Shown here one piece after another: positions 33,454 to 42,596 of a stretch of 64,000 nt of DNA. This DNA is from Chitinophagaceae bacterium (GTDB lineage Bacteria > Bacteroidota > Bacteroidia > Chitinophagales > Chitinophagaceae), in the NCBI GenBank assembly GCA_016721085.1, contig JADKJI010000032.1:3395-67394 (forward strand). Direction: 5' to 3'. Under the pieces are notes generated by a model. The model was not told the origin of the DNA. It saw nothing but the letters and a program-made list of their open reading frames with translations, and did not search any database. A program made the position numbers and the translations under genes. Positions within the stretch are counted from its first letter, which is position 1; every line of letters starts with the position of its first letter.

Positions 33454-35592
33454 TCAGTTTAATTCTATCAATACTTCCTGCTTCGGTGTCAATATGCTTC
33501 CGGGTTCAATACTTTGGATTTTCACTCTTCCTCTTCCTTTTGCAACCACTTTCACCTGCTTATTTTCCAATACATATAATGCGTCTTTCAATCCCATTCC
33601 TCTTACATCAGGCATTTTCTTAGTATCGGTTTCTTGTCCTCTAACTACTGGCAAACCATTGTTTGCATATATCCTTCCATAATCATCAGCGCCTGTTGAA
33701 TCGGCATATTTCCAATTCATTACTCCTAATACTGTTTTGATGTCGCTGATAGCGCCTGCATACAAATAGGTACTGCTATCTTTTTTAGAAACTATCTGAT
33801 AAGGTGCTTCTGCTTTATTGATATGAAGGGCATAGAGCTTATCAGCTACTTCTTTAAATACAGGTCCTGCTACAGCAGCACCATAGAATTTCTTTGCAAA
33901 AGGCTTATTGCGAATTACTACTATGCAGCTATACACAGGATCGTTTGCAGGGAAATAACCAGCAAAGGATGATTGATAGATATGATCTGCATAACCTTTA
34001 TTACCATTGGCCATCAGTGCTGTTCCGGTTTTACCAGCTACTTTGTAAGAACTTCCTTTAAAAAGACTGAATGCTGTACCATCTGCTTCATGACAAACAC
34101 CTTCCAGACATTCCTTCAATAATTTTATCGTTGACATACTGGCTACTTCTTCATTAAGAACTTCTGGCTCGAAATTTCTGATTGCAATCTGATTTTGTTG
34201 GATGGCGCTTACCAGATAAGGCTTCATCATCTTTCCATCATTCGCAACAGCATTGTACATCATCAGTGTTTGCAGCGGACTCACCAATACTTCATATCCG
34301 AAACTCATCCATGGAAGTGTTGTAGCACTCCATGATCTTGACTTTGGGGTCTTGATTGTTGGAGTTGATTCCCCAGCCAATCCGATACCACTTGGTTGAT
34401 TGAGATGAAGCTTTCTAAGATGATCGATATACTGCAATGGATCTTTTGAATAATAATTGATTGCCATCTTTGCCATTCCCACATTGGAACTATGTTCGAA
34501 CGCCTGCTTTACTGTTACTTCATAAAGACCATGCGCTTCTGAATCATATACAGTTCTGCCACCCACTTTCCATTTTCCTCCTTCCAGATTCACATGACTA
34601 TTGAGGTTAACATACTTATCTTCCAGCAATGCCATTATAGTAGCCAGTTTGAAAGTGGATCCTGGTTCAGAGCGTTGGATAGCATAATTCAGGTCTTCAC
34701 GATAAGAACCATCATCCTGACGACCCAGATTAGCAATCGCTTTTATCTTTCCAGTTTTCACTTCCATCACTATGCAGGTACCATATGTACACTCATTCTC
34801 CGTAAGCATTTTCAGCAATGCGTTCTCAGCTATATCCTGGATGTTTACATTCAGAGTGGTGATAATATCCTTGCCGCTTTCTGGTTCTATTTCAGTTCCT
34901 TCAACTGGAACATAAATACCTGGAGATAATTTCTGTACCAGCCTCGTACCACCTTGTCCTCTTAATATTGAATCGTATGTGAGTTCGAGTCCCACATTAC
35001 TGATCATTTTCTTTCTGTTAGAATCCTCATATTCTCTTGACAAACCGATAGTACGATTAGCCAGCAAGCCGAATGGAGTCAATCGCTTATTATTCGTAAC
35101 TGTGATAAAGCCTCCTTTATTCGGATCCATCTTAAAAAGCGGGAAACTGCGGATCACCTGATACTGACGGAAAGAGATATTCTTCTTCAACTGGAAATAG
35201 CGGCTCTTCTTATTATAGCCGGTTTGCAATTGCTTTTTATATTCAGCAGCGGTATGATCTTTAAAAAATGCAGAAAGGCTTTGGGCCAGTGAGTCTACTT
35301 TTTCCTTGAACAATTTTCCGCCTTTTGCGCGGAGACCATCGGCCATGAAATCGATATGAACATCAAAGTAAGGAATGGAGGTGCTGAGCATACTACCCTC
35401 ATCGCTGAAGATGGTACCTCTTTCTGCTTCAATGGTTTCCAGTTTCTGTTGTTGTTCCTTCGCCATTTCTATCCATTGATCACCCTGAACTTGCTGGATG
35501 TAGACAGCACGGCCGAATATGAGAACAGCAAAGAGTACGATGCCCAGGAAGCATAGATAAACGCGCCACAATATGTCCTTTTTCACTTCCAT
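33454..35592 (-). CDS. ftsI: Division-specific transpeptidase FtsI/PBP3 with PASTA domain
   Basis: 712 residues. One N-terminal membrane anchor (ILWRVYLCFLGIVLFAVLIFGRAVYIQQ), a dimerisation domain, then the transpeptidase domain with SxxK in RSEPGSTFKLATIM near residue 312, SxN in EHSSNVGMAKMA near 370, and KTG in YKVAGKTGTALM near 530. The C-terminal 50 residues (MPDVRGMGLKDALYVLEN) form a PASTA domain, a feature of Bacteroidota and Firmicutes division PBPs. It cross-links septal peptidoglycan with FtsW. Confidence 0.96.
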   Translation of the reverse strand: MEVKKDILWRVYLCFLGIVLFAVLIFGRAVYIQQVQGDQWIEMAKEQQQKLETIEAERGTIFSDEGSMLSTSIPYFDVHIDFMADGLRAKGGKLFKEKVDSLAQSLSAFFKDHTAAEYKKQLQTGYNKKSRYFQLKKNISFRQYQVIRSFPLFKMDPNKGGFITVTNNKRLTPFGLLANRTIGLSREYEDSNRKKMISNVGLELTYDSILRGQGGTRLVQKLSPGIYVPVEGTEIEPESGKDIITTLNVNIQDIAENALLKMLTENECTYGTCIVMEVKTGKIKAIANLGRQDDGSYREDLNYAIQRSEPGSTFKLATIMALLEDKYVNLNSHVNLEGGKWKVGGRTVYDSEAHGLYEVTVKQAFEHSSNVGMAKMAINYYSKDPLQYIDHLRKLHLNQPSGIGLAGESTPTIKTPKSRSWSATTLPWMSFGYEVLVSPLQTLMMYNAVANDGKMMKPYLVSAIQQNQIAIRNFEPEVLNEEVASMSTIKLLKECLEGVCHEADGTAFSLFKGSSYKVAGKTGTALMANGNKGYADHIYQSSFAGYFPANDPVYSCIVVIRNKPFAKKFYGAAVAGPVFKEVADKLYALHINKAEAPYQIVSKKDSSTYLYAGAISDIKTVLGVMNWKYADSTGADDYGRIYANNGLPVVRGQETDTKKMPDVRGMGLKDALYVLENKQVKVVAKGRGRVKIQSIEPGSILTPKQEVLIELN

Positions 35593-35613
35593 TAAGTACC
35601 GGGATGGAGAACG

Positions 35614-35946
35614 TTACTTATTAATAATTGAATCCTGTAAAATGATAGCGGGTGTTGTCATTTCTTTTAAACCTATCGGAGCTACTGCTTTTGCAAGCTC
35701 ACTTTGTTTACTCTGGAACAGCACATCGCTTTTCAAAGTCTTGTATTCGTATTCTAATTCCTTTAACTGCTTACTGGCCTTATTGATATTCCTGATAGTC
35801 TTGTCGGCATAATGCCCGTTATAGATGTAGATCACTGCTAATCCTGAGAGAAAAAGAAAGAAGGGTACATTGCGAACGATCCAACGGATGTTGATCCATT
35901 TCCGCAAGCCTTTCTTATTTTCCTTTGTAGCAGGAGTGCTTTCCAT
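35614..35946 (-). CDS. ftsL: FtsL-like divisome protein
   Basis: 110 residues with a charged cytoplasmic N terminus, one membrane helix (NVPFFLFLSGLAVIYIYNGHY) and a periplasmic coiled coil (KTIRNINKASKQLKELEYEYKTLKSD, residues about 50-80). Sequence is poorly conserved, as usual for FtsL, so the name rests on size, topology and the position between rsmH and ftsI. It should bridge FtsQ and FtsW/FtsI. Confidence 0.8.
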   Translation of the reverse strand: MESTPATKENKKGLRKWINIRWIVRNVPFFLFLSGLAVIYIYNGHYADKTIRNINKASKQLKELEYEYKTLKSDVLFQSKQSELAKAVAPIGLKEMTTPAIILQDSIINK

Positions 35947-36040
35947 AACCGGGTTTGAAAGCAGCCGTATGGAGTTCCATACAACTGTGATGTATGATCG
36001 AAAAAAGGTTAATCAAAAGGACATTATGACTTTCCAGGTC

Positions 36041-36952
36041 CTATATCTTTTCTGCAACTCGTAGTTTTGAGCTACGGCTGCGTGGATTTTTCCGCAGTTC
36101 GGCCTCGCCGGGAACCACGGGTTTTTTTGTTATTACAGTAAGGGAGGGGGAAATAGTATTTTGCCCAAAGGGGTTTGTATCTTCTTCTTCTTCAAAACTT
36201 CCTTTCTTGAAAAAATTCTTAACCAGTCTGTCTTCCAGTGAATGAAACGTTATGACGGCTACGCGTCCACCCGGCTTTAATATAGCCGGCACCTGCTGCA
36301 ACAATTCCTTTAATGCTCCCAGCTCATCGTTCACTTCAATTCTCAATGCTTGAAATACCTGGGCAAAGTACCTGTTAGGATTCCCTTTCACCACGGAGTG
36401 CAAAGCCTGTTTGAAATTGGCGATCGTCTTCATCGACACATTGGTGCGGAGGGCAACAATGGTTCGGGCCAGCGTTTTTGAGTTAGTGACTTCGCCGTAT
36501 TGTTCGAACAGTTTATGCAATTGCTGTTCGGAGTAGCGGCTTATCACATCAAAAGCGGTAAGCTCTTGTCGTTTATCCATTCGCATATCGAGGTCACCAT
36601 CGAACCGGATCGAGAAACCCCTGTCGGGTTCATCGAACTGGTGGCTGCTGACGCCGAGGTCGGCGAGGATACCGTCAACTTGTGTCACTTTATGCAAACG
36701 CAGCATGCGTTGCAGGTGACGGAAGTTGTGCGGAACGAAAAGGATACGATCATCATCGGGAACATTCTGTTGGGCTGCCGCATCCTGATCGAATACGATT
36801 AGCTTTCCGGAAGGTCCCAGTTTTGCCAAAATTGCCTTAGAGTGTCCGCCGCCGCCGAAAGTGGCATCCACATACACACCATCTTCACGCACTTGCAACG
36901 ACTCGACTACCTCTTGCAGTAAAACCGGTACATGGTATACTGACTCTTCCAT
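36041..36952 (-). CDS. rsmH: 16S rRNA (cytosine1402-N4)-methyltransferase RsmH
   Basis: 303 residues. VPVLLQEVVESLQV start, SAM-binding YVDATFGGGGHSKAILAKLG near residue 28, FDQDAAAQQN, GILADLGVSSHQFDEPDRGFS and the C-terminal AVITFHSLEDRLVKNFFK. It methylates C1402 of 16S rRNA in the ribosomal decoding region. The start is 3 bp after the mraZ stop. Formerly mraW. Confidence 0.97.
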   Translation of the reverse strand: MEESVYHVPVLLQEVVESLQVREDGVYVDATFGGGGHSKAILAKLGPSGKLIVFDQDAAAQQNVPDDDRILFVPHNFRHLQRMLRLHKVTQVDGILADLGVSSHQFDEPDRGFSIRFDGDLDMRMDKRQELTAFDVISRYSEQQLHKLFEQYGEVTNSKTLARTIVALRTNVSMKTIANFKQALHSVVKGNPNRYFAQVFQALRIEVNDELGALKELLQQVPAILKPGGRVAVITFHSLEDRLVKNFFKKGSFEEEEDTNPFGQNTISPSLTVITKKPVVPGEAELRKNPRSRSSKLRVAEKI

Positions 36953-36955
36953 AGG

Positions 36956-37417
36956 TTATGGTTGAGTAGTGTTACCACCCGACATTACCTGCTGCGCCAA
37001 TTGGCTGAATGACTCGGGTGAAAAAGATTCAAAGAACTGTTGGTACTTACTCTTATCCCAGATTTCTATTTTATTCATGGCCGCCACCAGCACTATATCT
37101 TTCTCCAGCCCGGCATGTTCTTTCAAGTTGGGGGGAAGCAAAAGCCTGCCTGCACTATCCAATTCCACTGTTGTTGCTCCGTTTAAAAAATATCTTCTGA
37201 ATTCACGAACTTTGGGGTCAAAATCATTCAGTTTGCTCAACTCGTTGAATATTGGTTCCCAGGCTTTCATCGGATACAGGGTGAGACATTTCTCAAAACC
37301 CCGGCTGATTACAAATTGGTTTCCTTCTTCCGGCAATTGCTTTTTAAAGCCCGCCGGCAGTAGGAATCGACCTTTGGAGTCGACCGTAGCTTCGTATTCC
37401 CCTAGAAAACCAATCAT
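36956..37417 (-). CDS. mraZ: Transcriptional regulator MraZ
   Basis: 153 residues made of two AbrB-like SpoVT/MraZ folds: FLGEYEATVDSKGRFLLPAGFKK and TTVELDSAGRLLLPPNLKEH, each carrying the conserved D-x-K/A-G-R-x-L-L-P motif. In other bacteria MraZ represses its own dcw operon by binding tandem GTGGG-type repeats upstream; similar sites lie at 37450-37474. First gene of the operon. Confidence 0.96.
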   Translation of the reverse strand: MIGFLGEYEATVDSKGRFLLPAGFKKQLPEEGNQFVISRGFEKCLTLYPMKAWEPIFNELSKLNDFDPKVREFRRYFLNGATTVELDSAGRLLLPPNLKEHAGLEKDIVLVAAMNKIEIWDKSKYQQFFESFSPESFSQLAQQVMSGGNTTQP

Positions 37418-37449
37418 TTACAAAAAGTTGTTTCAAACAAACAGATATT

Positions 37450-37474
37450 GACACAAAATAACACTTTTTCCCAC
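37450..37474 (-). promoter_or_regulatory. Candidate MraZ-binding repeats
   Basis: On the minus strand GTGGG, GTGTT and GTGTC begin exactly 10 bp apart (37474, 37464, 37454), 33-57 bp upstream of the mraZ start. MraZ sites in other bacteria are GTGGG/TGGGN pentamers with 10-bp period. Only the first copy here is perfect. Confidence 0.4.
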
Positions 37475-37673
37475 TTACGACCCAAATTCCGGAAACTTTA
37501 TTTTTTCCACAACTCTTTCTTTGCCTGATAGTTAGTAGGGGCGGCCGTTTGAGCCCATTCTTAGCCTCAAAAAGGCGATAACCCTGTGGATACCATGTGG
37601 ATTAGGGTGCATTACCTGTTAATAACCTAAAATTTGGGGGAAATCCTCATAAAATGAGGTGAAAAAAACTCGG

Positions 37674-37745
37674 GTTGACATCTCGGGAGATGACATCCTC
37701 CAGGTTGACTTCCTCCAGGTTGACTTCCCGGGAGAAGTCAACCTG
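37674..37745. repeat. Direct and inverted repeats upstream of queA
   Basis: A 15-bp direct repeat (caggttgacttcctc, 37701-37715, then caggttgacttcccg) leads into an inverted repeat with perfect 12-bp arms: caggttgacttc (37716-37727), loop ccggga, gaagtcaacctg (37734-37745). A related ttgacatctcgggagatgac lies just upstream. This lies in the 380-bp gap between mraZ and queA. It could be an operator or a mobile-repeat remnant; no T-run follows, so not a terminator on the + strand. Confidence 0.6.
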
Positions 37746-37797
37746 TGAAATAAACAACCTATTTTTACCCCTCACCAAACGGCAGTTTGCTGTTACC

Positions 37798-39027
37798 ATG
37801 CATCCAAAAAATATTTCTATTCTCGACTACACCTATGCCCTTCCCACAGAGAAGATCGCCTTTCATCCACTAGAAAAAAGAGACCAATCAAAACTTCTCA
37901 TCTATAATAACGGTGATATACAAACGGATTTATACTCCGGCATCGCAAACTATCTCCCATCCGATTCACTGATCGTTTTTAACGACACGAAAGTGATGGA
38001 AGCAAGATTGCTTTTCAAAAAACCAACTGGTGCCACTATTGAAATTTTTTGTCTTGAACATGGTACTGTTTATCCAGATATCAGCACTGCCATGACACAA
38101 AGAGGAACCGTGCAATGGCAATGCCTTATTGGTGGCGCTTCCAAATGGAAACCCGGACAAATACTGGAGAAACACTGGCAGTCAGAAGGAAAAGATCATG
38201 TACTGCATGCGAGATATGATGGCAAGAATGGAGATTGTTTCAATATCTCTTTTACCTGGGAACCTTATGAGCTATCCTTTGCGGAAATATTGCATCAGGC
38301 TGGTGTAATGCCCCTTCCACCCTACATAAAACGTGAAGCTACAACCGAAGATGCAGGAAGATACCAAACCATCTATGCAGATAAAGATGGATCAGTGGCC
38401 GCTCCTACTGCCGGATTGCATTTTACAGATGCTATCATGAATAGTTTGAAGAATAAGAATATAGAAACTTCTTATGTTACCCTGCATGTAGGCGCAGGTA
38501 CTTTCAAACCTGTTAAGGCTTCTACCATGGAAGAACATCCCATGCATGCAGAGTATATCGATATCAGGATTGACAGCTTACAAAAACTCATAAATTATAC
38601 AGGGAAGAATATTACGGCTGTTGGTACAACCTCGCTTCGAACACTGGAAAGCTTGTATTGGATGGGGGTGAAGTCATTGGTGAACCCTACCATCACTATC
38701 GACGAGATCTCAATCAATCAATGGGATGCTTATGAATTAGCTGCTGATAATATCAGTTCCTCAACTGCTTTGAATGCATTGCTGAAATGGATGCAGAGTC
38801 AACATTCAGAAAGATTAATCACTACTACCCGATTACTAATTGCTCCTGGATATAAAATAAGAATTGCCAATAGATTGGTGACGAATTTCCATCAACCACA
38901 ATCCACCCTACTGTTATTGGTGGCTGCCTTTATTGGCGATGATTGGAGAAAAGTATATGATTTTGCTCTGGAAAATGATTTCCGTTTCCTTAGCTATGGT
39001 GATGGCTGTCTGCTGCAGCGTGTTTAG
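37798..39027 (+). CDS. queA: S-adenosylmethionine:tRNA ribosyltransferase-isomerase QueA
   Basis: 409 residues from the ATG at 37798 (MHPKNISILDYTYALPTEKIAFHPL). A frame extending upstream to 37675 encodes only repeat-derived sequence (MTSREMTSSRLTSS) and was discarded. Family motifs: RDQSKLLIYN, SLIVFNDTKVMEARLLFKKPTGA, AEILHQAGVMPLPPYIKR, GSVAAPTAGLHFTD, LHVGAGTFKPVK and the C-terminal NRLVTNFHQPQSTLLLLVAAF. It builds epoxyqueuosine on tRNA from preQ1 and SAM. The 3' end overlaps the opposing kinase gene by 38 bp. Confidence 0.95.
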   Translation: MHPKNISILDYTYALPTEKIAFHPLEKRDQSKLLIYNNGDIQTDLYSGIANYLPSDSLIVFNDTKVMEARLLFKKPTGATIEIFCLEHGTVYPDISTAMTQRGTVQWQCLIGGASKWKPGQILEKHWQSEGKDHVLHARYDGKNGDCFNISFTWEPYELSFAEILHQAGVMPLPPYIKREATTEDAGRYQTIYADKDGSVAAPTAGLHFTDAIMNSLKNKNIETSYVTLHVGAGTFKPVKASTMEEHPMHAEYIDIRIDSLQKLINYTGKNITAVGTTSLRTLESLYWMGVKSLVNPTITIDEISINQWDAYELAADNISSSTALNALLKWMQSQHSERLITTTRLLIAPGYKIRIANRLVTNFHQPQSTLLLLVAAFIGDDWRKVYDFALENDFRFLSYGDGCLLQRV

Positions 39028-40408
39028 CTTCTTTCACTTTTAATAACGGGAAGTCGAGCGTGAATACAGATCCCTTACCAAGAGTGCTCTCCACTTTTAT
39101 ACGTCCGCCATGTGCATCTACCATGGCTTTTACATAACTCAATCCGAGTCCGAAGCCTTTTACATTATGTAGGTTACCCGTATGGGCACGATAGAATTTT
39201 TCAAAGATGCGTTTTACCGTTTCTTTGTTCATACCGATACCATTATCTTCCACTCTTATCTGTATAGATTTATTTGTGCTTTGCGTGTAAATCTTGATCA
39301 GCAGATTGTCTTTCGAGTACTTAATGGCGTTATCGACAAGATTTGATATAAGGTTACGGAAATGAACCGGATCAGCTTCTACTTGATCTGCCTTTGCATT
39401 AAGGTAACACTCGGCGGCACCCTGTTTTTCTTCTAATTGCAATTGATGGTTATCAACTATCTCTTCTATCAAATCGTGTACATGCATGGGACGCTTATCT
39501 AATGTTATCTCCTGCCTGTCCATTACTGCAGCCTGAAGGATAGTTTCCACATGTTTGTTCATCCGCTTGTTCTCTTCCTTGATGATGTCACGGAAATATT
39601 CCATTTTAGTGGCATCATTCTTCACTTTCTCATTTTTAAGAGCATCAACAGCCAATGAGATAGTTGCCAATGGCGTCTTGAACTCATGGGTCATATTATT
39701 GATGAAATCATTCTTTATTTCACTGAGTTTCTTCTGACGTAACAATGCATAGATAGTTACATAGAAAGCAGCAATGATCATCAATGTAAAGAAGATAGCG
39801 CCGATGATCATCCAGCGCATCTGTTGCAGTACAATTCGTTTGATGTTTGGAACAATAACACTTAACTCTTCATCGGGACTAAGGTTTTCCCAATCACTGC
39901 CGCTGGCGGGTTGTAAGGGATAGTACGCTTCTAAGTTTCTGCTCGAATCGGCTTTGTTCTCTGCCAGCATCTGTTCGTAGTTACGGGTTTTCATCTCGTA
40001 ACGTTCGAGTGTTGTGTTGATGATAGCGAATTCGAAATTGAGTTTGGGCAGTCCTTGTGTATTGAATGCTTGTCTTAATTTTTCTGCAACTTCAAATTCA
40101 GAAAATTTCTGTGCTACGCCGCTGGGCTTCATCAATTCTGTCTGTAATTGTTCGGAAGGGAATCTGAAACCTGGGCGGGATCGGTAAGATCGTAATGAAG
40201 GAAGGGTTCCTTTCTGTTGTACCAATTGCTGGCTGGCATCTATCACACCACTTACCACTTTCCATGAAAACTCTTCCTGACGGTCGGCCAGCATGATGCG
40301 TAGCCAGTTATACTGAATGTAGATGATACCTATCAGCGACAGGGTAATCAAAACGATGATGACCGGAAAGAGTTTCTTCAATGGTAAATAATGTTTGATT
40401 CGGCCCAT
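38990..40408 (-). CDS. Membrane sensor histidine kinase
   Basis: 472 residues. Helix 1 LFPVIIVLITLSLIGIIYIQYN, a periplasmic sensor of about 165 residues, helix 2 MRWMIIGAIFFTLMIIAAFYV, then HisKA with NNMTHEFKTPLATISLAVDAL (phosphoacceptor His), and HATPase_c with NLISNLVDNAIKYSKD, VEDNGIGMN and KGFGLGLSYVKAMV. It resembles RprX-like kinases of Bacteroidota. No response-regulator gene lies next to it in this window; downstream on the same strand is queA in antisense. The C-terminal AKHAAADSHHHS is encoded over the queA 3' end. Confidence 0.92.
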   Translation of the reverse strand: MGRIKHYLPLKKLFPVIIVLITLSLIGIIYIQYNWLRIMLADRQEEFSWKVVSGVIDASQQLVQQKGTLPSLRSYRSRPGFRFPSEQLQTELMKPSGVAQKFSEFEVAEKLRQAFNTQGLPKLNFEFAIINTTLERYEMKTRNYEQMLAENKADSSRNLEAYYPLQPASGSDWENLSPDEELSVIVPNIKRIVLQQMRWMIIGAIFFTLMIIAAFYVTIYALLRQKKLSEIKNDFINNMTHEFKTPLATISLAVDALKNEKVKNDATKMEYFRDIIKEENKRMNKHVETILQAAVMDRQEITLDKRPMHVHDLIEEIVDNHQLQLEEKQGAAECYLNAKADQVEADPVHFRNLISNLVDNAIKYSKDNLLIKIYTQSTNKSIQIRVEDNGIGMNKETVKRIFEKFYRAHTGNLHNVKGFGLGLSYVKAMVDAHGGRIKVESTLGKGSVFTLDFPLLKVKEAKHAAADSHHHS

Positions 40409-40618
40409 AGTTCCCGCTTTTTGCTCTCTCCACAGTTTTCGGTATTAAATCTCACAGCAGGTATTTGGAACGGGCAAAAATAGGAAATGCCTTCTTCAAT
40501 CCGAATATCCACTAAATTAATGACTTTCACTTTAACTAAGATTTACAGATAAACCCAATAATAACAGCCCTATCCCGAAAAAGCAGGCCCCTTTGTTCTC
40601 CGAAATATGCAAATACCC

Positions 40619-40626
40619 TAATTTAG
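40619..40626 (+). promoter_or_regulatory. -7-like box 4 nt before the YqgE start codon
   Basis: TAATTTAG, one mismatch to TAnnTTTG, then gaat and ATG at 40631. TTTG at 40592-40595 could be the -33 element, though the spacer is 23 bp. Suggests a leaderless transcript. Confidence 0.4.
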
Positions 40627-40630
40627 GAAT

Positions 40631-41182
40631 ATGATTGACCCTGGTCCAGGCATACTATTAATAGCGGAACCTTTCCTTAAAGACCCCAATTTCATGAGAA
40701 CGGTGGTGCTATTATGCGATCATCAGGAAGAAGGGAGTTTTGGTTTCGTACTCAATAAAAGATACGACCATACCCTGAATGAATTGATGAATGATATAGA
40801 CCATTTAAAACTACCAGTATTCTACGGCGGACCTGTTCAGATGGATACCTTACATTTCCTGCATCAATACCCCGACCTTTTACCCGGCTCACACGAAATT
40901 CAAAAAGGCATCTATTGGGGTGGCGATTTTGAAACAGCTATTCTACTAATTCAAGATGGAAGTATCGATACCAACAAAATCCGCTTTTTCATTGGCTATA
41001 GTGGTTGGACCAAGAACCAATTGGATGATGAGATAAAAGAAAAATCATGGCTTACTGTTCAAGCCAATAACTCCATAGTATTCCATAAGGAAGAAGGTTC
41101 TATCTGGAAAGAATCATTGAAGTTGATGGGAGGAGATTTTGAGCAGTTGGTGAACTATCCTATAGACCCGCAGCTGAACTAA
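40631..41182 (+). CDS. YqgE/AlgH family protein
   Basis: 183 residues with the family start GPGILLIAEPFLKDPNFMRTVVLLCDHQEEGSFGFVLNK, then VFYGGPVQMDTLHFLH, and IRFFIGYSGWTKNQLDDEI. Length is typical (about 185). Function is not established; the AlgH name comes from alginate regulation in Pseudomonas, which is not implied here. Cytoplasmic, single gene. Confidence 0.93.
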   Translation: MIDPGPGILLIAEPFLKDPNFMRTVVLLCDHQEEGSFGFVLNKRYDHTLNELMNDIDHLKLPVFYGGPVQMDTLHFLHQYPDLLPGSHEIQKGIYWGGDFETAILLIQDGSIDTNKIRFFIGYSGWTKNQLDDEIKEKSWLTVQANNSIVFHKEEGSIWKESLKLMGGDFEQLVNYPIDPQLN

Positions 41183-41431
41183 GTTCAAGAGGTTCCAGAG
41201 GGTTAAGAAGTTCCAGAGGGTCGTAAATGTTTAAAGTTTAAGGGTTCAAGAGTTTAAGTCCCGACGCGTCGGGATGATTATGTTGAGACTCCAACGGTTT
41301 TACGTTACAGGGACTCAAAAATCCGTTTAAAAGATGTTCTTTTGGTACCGAGTTAGAATTTGGCGCAACGAGACGCAGTGGGGCGTTCCTCCGCGTCTCT
41401 GCGTCTCTGCGGTTATAGATTTTCAAATTAC
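41183..41431. repeat. Repeat mosaic between yqgE and the MFS gene
   Basis: TTCCAGAGGG-family copy (ggttccagagggttaagaag region), TTTAAAGTTTAAGGG string, palindrome tcccgacgcgtcggga (41259-41274), and a GC-rich palindromic repeat with a degenerate left arm (41362-41415). No gene seen. Confidence 0.65.
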
Positions 41432-42571
41432 TCAAGCCCTCACTCTCTTTCCCAAAAACAAAATCACCAACCCCAGCAACAATACTAACCCCAATGCCCA
41501 ACGAAGACTGATGGCATGAGCAACAAACCCTATTACCGGAGGACCGAAAAGAAAACCTGAGAAACCGACGGTGCTAACAGCGGCCAAAGCGGTACTTGGC
41601 GCCATAGTTTTTGTACGCGCTGCGAGAGAATAAACAATAGGAATGATAGTAGCTACTCCAAAGCCAACTAATCCGAAACCTATGATCACAATTACCGGAT
41701 GTTGAATACCGATAGCCAACGCTAATCCGCCGGAGATAAGTATACTATCCAGCATCAAGATGCCTTTATACCCGAGTCTTTCTGTTAACCTGTCTCCTAT
41801 TAAACGTCCGAAGGCCATAAGGAAAGCGAATGCGGTATAGCCGGTAGTACTTACCCGATCCATATCATTCAATACCTGTTTGTAGTAAAGGGAGCTCCAG
41901 TCGGCCATGGCGCCTTCGCATAAGGCGCAGCAGAAACAGATGGCACCCAATAACCAAAGTGCCTTATCAGGCCAGGCAAAAAGCTTTTGGGATTTGTGTT
42001 TTGTAGCATCTTTTGGTATCAGATAGAAAAAGAAAAATACTACCAATATTGTAATGGCTATTGCTACAAAAAGGAACTGGCTCATCATCTCCCATTTCGC
42101 TTTCATGAATAATCCGCCGAAGAAGGCTCCCGACAAAGCGCCCAAACTCCACATACCATGAAAAGAAGACATCAAAGGCTTACTATAGTGTTCTTCCTGA
42201 ACTTGTAAGGCTTGTGTATTAACAGCTATATTCAGTACATCGCCCCAAAAACCAAAGAAGAATAAAACAGTGGCTAACGCTGTAACATTATCTGTATAAC
42301 CAAGCATCACCAACAATACTGCATATAAAACAGCGGAGAGAAAGGTCATTGTTCTGCTTCCAAATCGAGCCACTGACCATCCAGCAAAAGGCAGTGCTAC
42401 TAATGATCCGAAAGGAAGCATGAATAAAACTGCCCCCAGCGAAGCTTCATTGAAATGAAATTTATCCTTGATACTGGGGATGCGTGAAGCCCAGGTAGCA
42501 AATATGCAACCACAGCAAAAAAAGAATATCGATACCGCAATTCTGTGGAGGCGGTGGATGGGGAGGGTCAT
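41432..42571 (-). CDS. MFS transporter
   Basis: 379 residues and about 12 membrane helices. The start FFFCCGCIFATWASRIPSIKDKFHFNEASLGAVLFMLPFG and the loop WSVARFGSRTM (a variant of the MFS G-x-x-x-D-R-x-G-R motif after helix 2) match the FucP/YbjJ-like sugar or drug:H+ branch. Substrate cannot be told. A -7-like box lies 5 nt before the ATG. The C-terminal end (LGKRVRA) abuts the AATTTT repeat string. Confidence 0.88.
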   Translation of the reverse strand: MTLPIHRLHRIAVSIFFFCCGCIFATWASRIPSIKDKFHFNEASLGAVLFMLPFGSLVALPFAGWSVARFGSRTMTFLSAVLYAVLLVMLGYTDNVTALATVLFFFGFWGDVLNIAVNTQALQVQEEHYSKPLMSSFHGMWSLGALSGAFFGGLFMKAKWEMMSQFLFVAIAITILVVFFFFYLIPKDATKHKSQKLFAWPDKALWLLGAICFCCALCEGAMADWSSLYYKQVLNDMDRVSTTGYTAFAFLMAFGRLIGDRLTERLGYKGILMLDSILISGGLALAIGIQHPVIVIIGFGLVGFGVATIIPIVYSLAARTKTMAPSTALAAVSTVGFSGFLFGPPVIGFVAHAISLRWALGLVLLLGLVILFLGKRVRA

Positions 42572-42576
42572 TGGGG

Positions 42577-42584
42577 TAAAAATA
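42577..42584 (-). promoter_or_regulatory. -7-like box 5 nt before the MFS start codon
   Basis: On the minus strand TATTTTTA, one mismatch to TAnnTTTG, then cccca and ATG at 42571. Confidence 0.35.
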
Positions 42585-42596
42585 CGGAAAGAGGGA

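Noticed and set aside
37675..37797. N-terminal extension of QueA (MTSREMTSSRLTSS...)
   Set aside because: It is translated repeat sequence; the QueA family starts at the ATG at 37798.
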